From the NCBI GenBank assembly GCA_011391285.1, contig JAABQU010000035.1, positions 1 through 6,172 of the forward strand: 6,172 nucleotides of DNA. Direction: 5' to 3'. This stretch comes from Thiobacillus sp. GTDB taxonomy: Bacteria; Pseudomonadota; Gammaproteobacteria; Burkholderiales; Thiobacillaceae. Below, one piece after another: positions 1-5,298 of the stretch. How positions within the stretch are numbered: position 1 is the stretch's first letter; the number at the start of each line of letters is the position of its first letter. The notes beneath the pieces are model-generated. The model was not told where the DNA came from and ran no database searches. It saw nothing but the letters and a program-made list of their open reading frames with translations. A program made the position numbers and the translations under genes.

Positions 1-714
1 GTGCTGTCCGGCCTCCTGCTCAACGTCGCGCTGTATGCGGTGATGCGCTCCAAGGTGCTGGTCGACGGCGCGCTCGGCAACGAGATGGCGGGCAACCTGA
101 TGATGGGTTTCGGCCTCTTCTCGGTGGTGCTGGCCGCCTTCCTGATCAAGCGCCAGACCGACGTCAAGCGCATGTTCGCCTACTCGTCGATCGAGCACAT
201 GGGCCTCATCACTTTTGCCTTCGGCATGGGCGGCGCGGTGGCGAACTTCGCGGCGCTGCTGCACATGACCATGCACTCGCTCACCAAGTCCGCCATCTTC
301 TTCGCCGTCGGCCACGCCACGCAGAAGGCCGGCACCCAGCTGATGGACGGCATCCGTGGGCTGATCAAGACCAATCCCACCATCGGCTGGGGGCTGATGC
401 TGGGCACCGTCGCCATCCTCGGCGTGCCGCCGTTCGGCGTGTTCGCCAGCGAGTTCCTCATCATCACCACCGCCATGCACGAGCATCCCTGGGCCACGCC
501 TTTCCTGCTGCTGGCGCTCGGCGTGGCCTTTGCCTCCATCTTCGGCAAGGTGCAGCCGATGGTGTTCGGCGAAACCGAATCGACGAAGCTGCCCTACCAG
601 CCCGCCCTGGCCCCGGTTTTTATGCATCTGGGGCTGGTGCTGATGCTGGGGCTGTTCATTCCGCCCTATCTCGCTGACTGGTACAAGCAGGCGGCGCAAC
701 TTCTGGGAGGCTGA
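1..714 (+). CDS. hyfF: Hydrogenase-4 subunit F-like (HyfF) proton-translocating membrane subunit, C-terminal part
   Basis: This is the C-terminal 237 residues of an antiporter-like membrane subunit of the HyfF/NuoL/NuoM/MrpD family, which conducts protons or cations through the inner membrane as part of complex-I-like complexes. The reading frame is open from base 1, so the GTG there is probably an internal valine codon and the gene starts outside the window. Visible are several hydrophobic membrane segments, the family sequence VKRMFAYSSIEHMG (residues about 55-68), and HMTMHSLTKSAIFF (about 88-101), whose lysine 96 is the buried Lys typical of the proton channel. LGVPPFGVFASEF (about 140-152) is the conserved VPP..G..... 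E/K-F segment. The SSIEH form is more typical of HyfF than of NuoL or NuoM. The stop is separated by one base from the start of the large-subunit gene, so the two are in one operon. Start and N-terminal half are not seen. Confidence 0.9.
   Translation: MLSGLLLNVALYAVMRSKVLVDGALGNEMAGNLMMGFGLFSVVLAAFLIKRQTDVKRMFAYSSIEHMGLITFAFGMGGAVANFAALLHMTMHSLTKSAIFFAVGHATQKAGTQLMDGIRGLIKTNPTIGWGLMLGTVAILGVPPFGVFASEFLIITTAMHEHPWATPFLLLALGVAFASIFGKVQPMVFGETESTKLPYQPALAPVFMHLGLVLMLGLFIPPYLADWYKQAAQLLGG
706..710 (+). promoter_or_regulatory. Ribosome binding site of the large-subunit gene
   Basis: GGAGG lies inside the last codons of the preceding gene, five bases before the ATG at 716. It supports that start for the NuoC/D-like protein and indicates translation coupled to the upstream membrane subunit. 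Confidence 0.7.
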
Positions 715-715
715 A

Positions 716-2257
716 ATGAAAATCGGTGAACACGACTGGCATCTCGACCCCCTCGGCAAGCATATCTGGCGCGGCAGGATGGAAACGGGCCAGTTGCTCG
801 CGCTGGCACGCGCGGTCAAGGAAGAAGGCGGACAGCTCGTTGCCCTGTGGGGTACGGACGACCGCCATCTGGGCGGTGGCTTCGGCATCCATGTGGTCTT
901 CCTCACCGGCGACGGACTCGCCTGGGTAAGCTGTGCCCTGCCAGCGGAAGCGCCGGCCTACCCTGACCTTGCCCACATATTCCTGCAGGCCGACCGCATG
1001 CAGCGTGCGAGCTTCGACCTGCTCGGAATCACGGCCACCGACGCGGTGGACGACCGCAAATGGCTGCGCCACGGCGCCTGGCCGGCGGATGTCTTTCCGC
1101 TGCGCAAGGATTTCGATTCCACACGACCCGCCACCCACGACACCGATGCCTACCCGTTCATTCGCGTCGAGGGCGATGGCGTGCACGAAATCGCGGTCGG
1201 GCCGATCCACGCCGGGACCATCGAGCCGGGACACTTCCGCTTTTCCGTCATCGGCGAGCGCATCCTCCGGCTGGAACAGCGCCTGGGCTACACCCACAAG
1301 GGCACGGAAAAGCGCTTCGAGGGCATGAACCTCGCCACCGGCGCCAAGCTTGCCGGGCGCGTTTCCGGCGACGCCCACATCGCCTACGCCTGGGCCTACT
1401 GCATGGCGGTGGAAACCGCCAGCAGCAGCACAGTGCCCGAGCGTGCCGTCTGGCTGCGCGCGCTGTTCCTGGAAATCGAGCGCATCGCCAACCATCTGGG
1501 CGACCTCGGCTACCTCGGCAACGACGTCGCGCTGGGCTTCGGCTTCATGCAGTTCTGGCGACTGAAGGAGGACTGGCTGCGGCTCAGCGCCAGGCTGTTC
1601 GGCCATCGCTACCTGTTCGACTGCATCGTGCCGGGCGGTGTGGCGAAGGACATCGCGGACAGCGGCCGCGCGGAACTCGCCGCCGAGACCGACCGGCTCG
1701 AGGCGGAAGTACGCTCGCTCAAGGCCATCTACGACGACCACGCCACGCTGCAGGACCGTTTCGCCAATACCGGCATCTGCAAGCCCGACCTGGCGGCACG
1801 CCTCGGCCTCACCGGCCTGGCCGGGCGCGCCAGCGCGCAGGCCTGGGACGCCCGCGCCCAGTTTCCGCAGGCGCCCTATGACCAGCTCGACGTCAGCATG
1901 GCCACCCAGCGCCGCGGCGACGTGCTGGCGCGCGCCGAAGTGCGCTTTGCCGAAGTGTATGAATCGCTGCGCCTGATCCGCGACATCCTCAGGCGCCTGC
2001 CGGATGGCGCCATCCATGCGCCGCTCGCCGCGATATCGACAGTGAGCGAAGGCCTCGGCTGGGTGGAAAGCTGGCGCGGCGAAGTGGTGGTGGCCGTGCG
2101 CATTGGCGCCGACGGCACGCTCGACCGGGTGCATCCACATGATCCGTCGTGGCAGAACTGGCCGCTGCTGGAAATCGGTGTGCTGGGCAACATCGTTCCC
2201 GACTTCCCGCTCATCAACAAATCGTTCAACCTTTCCTACAGCGGACCGGATTTATGA
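716..2257 (+). CDS. hyfG: Fused NuoC/NuoD-type large subunit (HyfG/HycE-like) lacking the [NiFe] cysteines
   Basis: A 513-residue soluble subunit of a group 4 hydrogenase/complex-I-like complex, a little shorter than E. coli HycE and HyfG (about 570). Residues about 1-145 are the NuoC-like 30-kDa domain (Y82-PDLAHIF, then PLRKDF at 128-133). Residues about 155-513 are the NuoD-like 49-kDa domain, with VGPIHAG at 161-167, EPGHFRF at 170-176 and GYTHKG at 191-196. In active [NiFe] hydrogenases the metal is held by RxCGxC and DPCxxC. Here these positions read R-V-S217-G-D-A220 and D476-P-S478-W-Q-N481, so all four cysteines are gone and no NiFe centre can form. This matches the energy-converting hydrogenase-related (Ehr) complexes rather than a hydrogenase. 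The ATG at 716 follows GGAGG at 706-710. It would pair with the small subunit encoded downstream, on the cytoplasmic face of the membrane arm. The catalytic reaction, if any, cannot be read from the sequence. Confidence 0.9.
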   Translation: MKIGEHDWHLDPLGKHIWRGRMETGQLLALARAVKEEGGQLVALWGTDDRHLGGGFGIHVVFLTGDGLAWVSCALPAEAPAYPDLAHIFLQADRMQRASFDLLGITATDAVDDRKWLRHGAWPADVFPLRKDFDSTRPATHDTDAYPFIRVEGDGVHEIAVGPIHAGTIEPGHFRFSVIGERILRLEQRLGYTHKGTEKRFEGMNLATGAKLAGRVSGDAHIAYAWAYCMAVETASSSTVPERAVWLRALFLEIERIANHLGDLGYLGNDVALGFGFMQFWRLKEDWLRLSARLFGHRYLFDCIVPGGVAKDIADSGRAELAAETDRLEAEVRSLKAIYDDHATLQDRFANTGICKPDLAARLGLTGLAGRASAQAWDARAQFPQAPYDQLDVSMATQRRGDVLARAEVRFAEVYESLRLIRDILRRLPDGAIHAPLAAISTVSEGLGWVESWRGEVVVAVRIGADGTLDRVHPHDPSWQNWPLLEIGVLGNIVPDFPLINKSFNLSYSGPDL

Positions 2258-2300
2258 GTCTGACCTGCAGGCTGCGCCGGGCGCGCCCATATCTGATTGC

Positions 2301-2326
2301 CTCGTGCGCATGGCGCACCCTACGAG
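2301..2326. repeat. Short palindrome in the gap between large- and small-subunit genes
   Basis: GTGCGC (2304-2309) and GCGCAC (2313-2318) form a perfect inverted repeat around ATG, flanked by CTCGT (2301-2305) and ACGAG (2322-2326). The block with CACCCTACG resembles dispersed palindromic repeats common between genes in beta- and gammaproteobacteria (from general knowledge; copy number here is unknown). It sits in an 87-base gap within an otherwise tight operon. An RNA hairpin here could tune the ratio of the two subunits, but that is inference. Confidence 0.4.
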
Positions 2327-2344
2327 ACTCGTGAGAACCGCATC

Positions 2345-2878
2345 ATGGCTACACACCTGATCCTGCAGAAAATCTTCAAGACCGGCATCGTTTCCGAGCC
2401 GGCGCCGCAGGCCGACCTGTCCCTGCGTACCCGCGAGCAGACACTACATGCGGAAATCCTCAAGGTATTCGGCCAATCGGTGGCGATCCGCCACCTCGAT
2501 TCCGGTTCATGCAACGGCTGCGAACTGGAAATCCACGCGATCAACGGCCCGCACTACAACATCGAAGGGATGGGCGTGAAATTCGCCGCCAGCCCTCGCC
2601 ACGTTGACGTGCTGCTGGTCACCGGCCCGGTCTCGCGCAACCTTGAGGTCGCGTTGAAGCGCACCTACGACGCCATCCCCGAACCCAAGTGGGTGGTCGC
2701 CATGGGTGACTGCGGCTGCACCGGCGGAATGTTCGGCGAGAGCTACGCCACATGCGGAAAGGTCTCCAACGTCATCCCGGTCGACGTCGAAGTGCCCGGC
2801 TGCCCGCCTACACCGATTGCCCTGCTGCAGGGGATACTTGCGGCAGTCAGCCAGGACAGGAAAAACACGGCGTCCTGA
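2345..2878 (+). CDS. hyfI: NuoB/HyfI-type [4Fe-4S] small subunit of the Ehr-type complex
   Basis: A 177-residue iron-sulfur subunit of the NuoB / HyfI / HycG family, which carries the terminal (N2-type) [4Fe-4S] cluster at the interface with the NuoD-like large subunit. The ligand cysteines are all present: Cys56 and Cys59 in SGSCNGCE, Cys123 in GDCGCTGG, and Cys153 in PGCPP. Further cysteines are at 125 and 137. The spaced CxxC, in place of the adjacent CC of NuoB, is the hydrogenase-type (HyfI-like) form. The ATG at 2345 was chosen; an in-frame TTG at 2297 would add 16 residues read through the palindromic repeat and is less likely. The ribosome site before 2345 is weak (GTGAG about 9 bases upstream). 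In E. coli hyf a ferredoxin gene (hyfH) sits between hyfG and hyfI; here there is none. This is the last gene of the plus-strand operon. Confidence 0.9.
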   Translation: MATHLILQKIFKTGIVSEPAPQADLSLRTREQTLHAEILKVFGQSVAIRHLDSGSCNGCELEIHAINGPHYNIEGMGVKFAASPRHVDVLLVTGPVSRNLEVALKRTYDAIPEPKWVVAMGDCGCTGGMFGESYATCGKVSNVIPVDVEVPGCPPTPIALLQGILAAVSQDRKNTAS

Positions 2879-2887
2879 AAAAACCGT

Positions 2888-2957
2888 CCGCGAAGGGCGC
2901 GAAGAAACGCGAAGGATTCCTGGGACGTTGGTTTTTGTTTCTTCGCGTCTTTCGCGG
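2888..2957. terminator. Long inverted repeat between convergent genes, likely bidirectional terminator
   Basis: Two 21-base arms (2888-2908 and 2937-2957) are complementary at 19 of 21 positions, and the two differences would be G-U pairs in the plus-strand RNA, giving an unbroken stem around a 28-base loop. It begins 10 bases after the stop of the small-subunit gene and lies 54 bases beyond the end of the convergent carbonic anhydrase-like gene. The loop contains a T-rich run (2931-2940). The arms are built of CGCGAAG/CGCGAAGAAA units that recur at 4412-4440, so this is a member of a dispersed repeat family that may serve as a terminator. Termination itself is inferred from position and structure. 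Confidence 0.55.
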
Positions 2958-2993
2958 ATAACGCATTGATCAAGTCACCCCCGCACCTCCTGT

Positions 2994-3009
2994 CGGTCGA
3001 GCGCGACCG
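2994..3009 (-). terminator. Small GC-rich hairpin just past the carbonic anhydrase-like gene
   Basis: CGGTCG (2994-2999) and CGACCG (3004-3009) are perfectly complementary around a four-base loop. The hairpin starts two bases beyond the stop codon of the minus-strand gene ending at 3012. There is no T-run after it on the minus strand, so it is at best a weak or Rho-assisted 3' end structure. Confidence 0.25.
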
Positions 3010-3011
3010 GC

Positions 3012-4067
3012 TCAGACGCCCTCGAGAAATTCCAGATTCCGGCTGCCCCAGTTCAGCACCGCTGTCCTGCGGTGCATTTTTTCGGCCAGTCGCGGAAACT
3101 CGCGGATGATGACCTCGGCGGCGAAGCCCGACAGGAAGCGCGACTTGAGCTCGGCGCGCGCGCGGTCGACGCCGATTTCGGCGTAGGGCACCGACGCCAG
3201 CAGCAGGAAGCCGTCGTCGGGAATCCGCCCGGCCGCCATGTTGCTCTGCAGGATGCCGGCGGCCTTGCGTACCGGGTCGGCCAGGTCGGGGCTGTAAGGG
3301 CCGATGATGAGCGCCTGGTTGGGCATGTGCAGCCAGTCGAAGCCGCGCCCCAGGCAGATCACCCATTCGCGGTGTTCGATGTCGAGTTCGCGGGCCGCCC
3401 GGCGCACCTCGGCGATATGCCGGATGTTGCCCTCGACCAGCGGCAGCAGATCGGCGCGCATTTGCTCGGGCATGTCGGGGAACAAGGCCTGCAGGCGCGC
3501 GGGCAGGGTTTCAGTCTCCGTCACGCTGGACGCATCGAGCATCTCGCCGTTTTGTCCGTGCAGGATCAGCGCGTCGTCATCCGTCTCGAACCCGCACACC
3601 AGCGGATAGACGGTTTGATGGCCGGCGCCGAACACCTGCTCGATCTGCCGACGGATGGCAAAGGTATGTGCGCACGCCGCCTCGGTATCGAAATCGAATC
3701 CGGCGCAGCCGCGCTGCGGATCGCCCCTGGAAAAATGATAGGTCGACACCATCAGCGCGCGCCGGCCCTCACGCACGACCGACATCACGTAATCCGACAA
3801 CACCTCGCCCAGGTGCGGCCAGCCCAGGTCAAAGCGCCCGCCGAGGTTGCGGAACGGCTGGATGATGCCCACGGGAGTTTCCGTCGCCACGGGGATATTG
3901 ATGCGACCGTCCATGCATTTGAGCACCCCGATCGCGGTGGGATGTTCGGCCAGATAGCGCTTGCGGGCCAGCCAGGTTTCCGGGCTGCCGAATGATTCGG
4001 CATGGTTTTTTGCATGGTCGAACAGCCAGTCAATGCGCGCCTCTATCGGCTGGGCATACAGATTCAT
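3012..4067 (-). CDS. Free-standing CsoSCA-like carbonic anhydrase (putative zinc enzyme)
   Basis: A 351-residue soluble protein with the zinc-site pattern of the carboxysome shell carbonic anhydrase CsoSCA, a divergent beta-type enzyme interconverting CO2 and bicarbonate. Candidate zinc ligands are Cys51 in KCMDGRIN, His111 and Cys121 in YHFSRGDPQRGCAG; Asp53 and Arg55 would form the usual Asp-Arg pair. Further segments match CsoSCA as I remember it: GFETDDDAL (159-167), CLGRGFD (238-244) and the C-terminal SVPYAEIGVDRARAELKSRF (about 292-311). CsoSCA is about 500 residues with an extra N-terminal domain; here the first zinc cysteine is at residue 51, so that domain is missing. No signal peptide or membrane segment is seen, so it should be cytoplasmic. 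The ATG at 4067 is preferred over an in-frame TTG at 4073 because GAGAGG lies nine bases upstream. It follows the 97-residue gene by 32 bases. No carboxysome gene is visible. Activity is inferred; family membership is fairly sure. Confidence 0.75.
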   Translation of the reverse strand: MNLYAQPIEARIDWLFDHAKNHAESFGSPETWLARKRYLAEHPTAIGVLKCMDGRINIPVATETPVGIIQPFRNLGGRFDLGWPHLGEVLSDYVMSVVREGRRALMVSTYHFSRGDPQRGCAGFDFDTEAACAHTFAIRRQIEQVFGAGHQTVYPLVCGFETDDDALILHGQNGEMLDASSVTETETLPARLQALFPDMPEQMRADLLPLVEGNIRHIAEVRRAARELDIEHREWVICLGRGFDWLHMPNQALIIGPYSPDLADPVRKAAGILQSNMAAGRIPDDGFLLLASVPYAEIGVDRARAELKSRFLSGFAAEVIIREFPRLAEKMHRRTAVLNWGSRNLEFLEGV

Positions 4068-4076
4068 GTGCAAAAT

Positions 4077-4082
4077 CCTCTC
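4077..4082 (-). promoter_or_regulatory. Ribosome binding site of the carbonic anhydrase-like gene
   Basis: On the minus strand GAGAGG precedes the ATG at 4067 by nine bases. This decides the start codon in favour of ATG over the TTG two codons upstream. Confidence 0.55.
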
Positions 4083-4099
4083 AGCCTTGTTGGATGGGG

Positions 4100-4393
4100 C
4101 TACTCGTCCTCACCCAGTTCCGGATCCAAGCCCTTGCCCCGCGCCTGGACCAACGCCCTGGCGTAACTCTCGGCATGGCGTTCGCGCAGTTCCATCGGCA
4201 GGCGGCAGGGGAGATTGGTGTCCTTGTCCCATTCCGCCTGCACTTTCTCCATCCGCATCTGCATGCGGCCGAGATCCCGGCCCGCGAAGCTCTCGCTTTC
4301 GGGAATCAGGCCGAACAGCCCGCCATCCAGCACGATGCGTCCGAGTTGCGCCATGCCGTGTTTGTCCTGGTGAAGGCCTGTGTATGTGTTCAT
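4100..4393 (-). CDS. Small conserved-looking protein of unknown function, paired with the carbonic anhydrase-like gene
   Basis: A 97-residue protein I do not recognise. It is hydrophilic, with no signal peptide or membrane segment. The N-terminal third has a G-M-A-Q-L-G-R-I-V-L-D-G-G-L-F-G-L-I-P-E stretch (about residues 13-32). A charged, probably helical middle follows (Arg/Met/Glu-rich, 39-60), and the C-terminus is acidic and ends EDE. One cysteine (Cys63) is present. The frame is open further upstream to a possible start near 4531, but that extension reads through the dispersed repeat at 4412-4440, so ATG 4393 was chosen; only a weak AGG lies ahead of it. It is the first gene of a two-gene minus-strand unit, 32 bases ahead of the carbonic anhydrase-like gene, which suggests shared transcription and perhaps a partner or accessory role. 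No function is assigned. Confidence 0.65.
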   Translation of the reverse strand: MNTYTGLHQDKHGMAQLGRIVLDGGLFGLIPESESFAGRDLGRMQMRMEKVQAEWDKDTNLPCRLPMELRERHAESYARALVQARGKGLDPELGEDE

Positions 4394-4411
4394 GGTTGAA
4401 ACCTGGTTTTT

Positions 4412-4440
4412 CCACGAAGGACACGAAGAACCGCGAAGTA
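4412..4440. repeat. Second copy of the CGCGAAG-type dispersed repeat arm
   Basis: This 29-base block matches 2888-2916 at 24 of 29 positions (units of CACGAAG/ACACGAAGAA/CGCGAAG). Unlike the copy at 2888-2957 it lacks a full opposite arm; only CGCGAAG (4432-4438) and CTTCGCG (4457-4463) can pair, across 18 bases. It lies just upstream of the start of the 97-residue protein gene, so it would fall in the leader of that mRNA if transcription starts further upstream. Confidence 0.6.
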
Positions 4441-4562
4441 ACATCAGGAAGAACCTCTTCGCGACCATCGTGTAGTTCTTCTGCCCGAAGATGCATGATA
4501 CGTAATTGTCGGCACGCGGATTCACACTCATCTAAATGCTGATCGAAGTTCTTGAAGTGGGT

Positions 4563-4708
4563 TTACTCCACATCGTGGCGGCCGTCCGAACAGAAGCCAT
4601 GGATCGCTGAAGGATCACCGATCTGGTTGATCCCGTCGGTGAGCAGCACAAACGTCTGGCGCTCCTCACGGTCATCAACTTCACACGATGGCTTCTTGCA
4701 CAGCCGAG
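4563..4708 (-). pseudogene. Possible decayed 3' end of an unrecognised gene
   Basis: On the minus strand, the frame ending in TAA at 4565-4563 reads as a protein-like sequence with C-E-V-D-D-R-E-E-R-Q-T-F-V-L-L-T-D-G-I-N, then QIGDPSAIHGFCSDGRHDVE, then stop. The same frame continues after the stop with a further protein-like stretch (HFKNFDQHLDECESACRQLR, about 4560-4501). I see no start codon in frame ahead of it, and upstream it runs into the antiporter subunit G gene in another frame. This could be a remnant left by deletion or insertion at about 4700, or chance. No family is recognised; upstream boundary is approximate. Confidence 0.25.
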
Positions 4709-5023
4709 TCAGTTCCCGGGAAGGCGCAAGGCTGCCTTCTCCGACCGTTCCCGCTCGACGACCCCGGCGCGCGCCAGGGCATGCGAGGCCAACGGCAGCG
4801 TCATCAGCAGGAACGTGACCAGCGTCAGCAGACGCCAGGTCCAGGCGCTCTCCCCCGCCACCAGCGCGAGTCCGACCGCGAACAGCGACACCGCGAGCGT
4901 GCCGGCCTTGGTTGCCGCATGCTGGCGCGCCAGCGCATCCGGCAGACGCAGGATCCCGACTGCGGCGATCAGCAGCACCAGCATCGCCAGGCTGCAGATG
5001 CTCCAGCCGAGCAGCGCTGTCAC
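4709..5023 (-). CDS. mrpG: Mrp/Mnh-type cation/proton antiporter subunit G
   Basis: A 104-residue membrane protein of the MrpG/MnhG/PhaG family, a small subunit of the multisubunit Na+(or K+)/H+ antiporter in the inner membrane. Three hydrophobic segments are visible (about residues 4-24, 42-58 and 62-80). The family signature is present as ILRLPDALARQHAATKAGTL (about 24-43). The start is a GTG at 5023, which overlaps the stop of subunit F as GTGA; no separate ribosome site is needed with this coupling. The frame stays open far upstream within subunit F but only the GTG start fits the family length. The C-terminus ends in a charged tail after AHALARAG. It is the last gene of the operon and is followed by the low-G+C gap; no clear terminator was seen. 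Confidence 0.9.
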   Translation of the reverse strand: MTALLGWSICSLAMLVLLIAAVGILRLPDALARQHAATKAGTLAVSLFAVGLALVAGESAWTWRLLTLVTFLLMTLPLASHALARAGVVERERSEKAALRLPGN

Positions 5024-5298
5024 GACTGCGTCTCCCGCGTGCTGCCGGCCTGCCGCTGGATCAGCCGGGCCCAGGCCAGCGTCGCGACGAACCCTGCCAG
5101 GGCGAGTCCGATGGCGACGTCGAGGTAGGCCGTGCGCCCGCTGGTCCAGGCCGCGAGCAGGCTCAGCACGATGGCGACGAAGAACAGGATGTCGAGGCCT
5201 ACGACACGATCGGTATGGGTGGGACCGGCGAGCAGCCGATAGAACCCCATCAGTGCACTGGCCCCCGCCAGCAGCACGAACAGCATCAGCAGAATCAT
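5020..5298 (-). CDS. mrpF: Mrp/Mnh-type cation/proton antiporter subunit F
   Basis: A 92-residue membrane protein of the MrpF/MnhF/PhaF family, normal length. It shows three hydrophobic segments with the characteristic R-L-L-A-G-P-T-H-T-D-R-V-V-G-L-D pattern (about residues 21-36), equivalent to the R.l.GPt..DRv...D signature of the family, followed by YLDVAIGLALAGFVATLAWAR. It assembles with the other Mrp subunits into the hetero-oligomeric antiporter in the inner membrane. The ATG at 5298 overlaps the stop of subunit E (ATGA), and its own stop overlaps the GTG of subunit G. The gene order E-F-G is that of known mrp operons. Confidence 0.92.
   Translation of the reverse strand: MILLMLFVLLAGASALMGFYRLLAGPTHTDRVVGLDILFFVAIVLSLLAAWTSGRTAYLDVAIGLALAGFVATLAWARLIQRQAGSTRETQS

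Larger units (their letters stand above)
4394..4708. other. Gene-free gap of lower G+C between the carbonic anhydrase unit and the antiporter operon
   Basis: A 315-base stretch without a gene I can support. G+C is about 47-48% in 4441-4560, against 73% in the nearby antiporter genes (4861-4920). It holds the dispersed repeat (4412-4440) and a minus-strand frame that reads like decayed coding sequence (see 4563-4708). The promoter of the 97-residue/carbonic anhydrase unit should be here; a TATCAT box exists at 4500-4495 on the minus strand but has no convincing -35 partner. No tRNA or other RNA gene was recognised. Confidence 0.5.

Noticed and set aside
1060..1881. Open frame of 273 codons on the plus strand
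   Set aside because: Out-of-frame reading of the large-subunit gene; Arg/Pro-rich translation typical of a GC-rich shadow.
656..2140. Long open frame of 494 codons on the minus strand
   Set aside because: It lies opposite the large-subunit gene, has no recognisable family sequence, and is the usual antisense shadow of a GC-rich gene.
716..2257. Calling the large subunit an active [NiFe] hydrogenase
   Set aside because: All four metal-binding cysteines are replaced (Ser217, Ala220, Ser478, Asn481).
3072..3995. Open frame of 307 codons on the plus strand
   Set aside because: Antisense shadow of the carbonic anhydrase-like gene; His-, Arg- and Gln-rich low-quality translation without motifs.
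3012..4067. DabA-type or ordinary beta-carbonic anhydrase
   Set aside because: The second zinc motif is H-x9-C with FS..DP...CA, as in CsoSCA. It is not the HxxC of ordinary beta enzymes, and the length and other motifs do not fit DabA.
4495..4523. Sigma-70 promoter on the minus strand (TATCAT at 4500-4495)
   Set aside because: The place for the -35 box at 17-base spacing reads GAATCC, a poor match to TTGACA.
4394..4531. N-terminal extension of the 97-residue protein to 143 residues
   Set aside because: It would be read through the dispersed repeat and a low-G+C stretch and adds sequence without family character; ATG 4393 is simpler.
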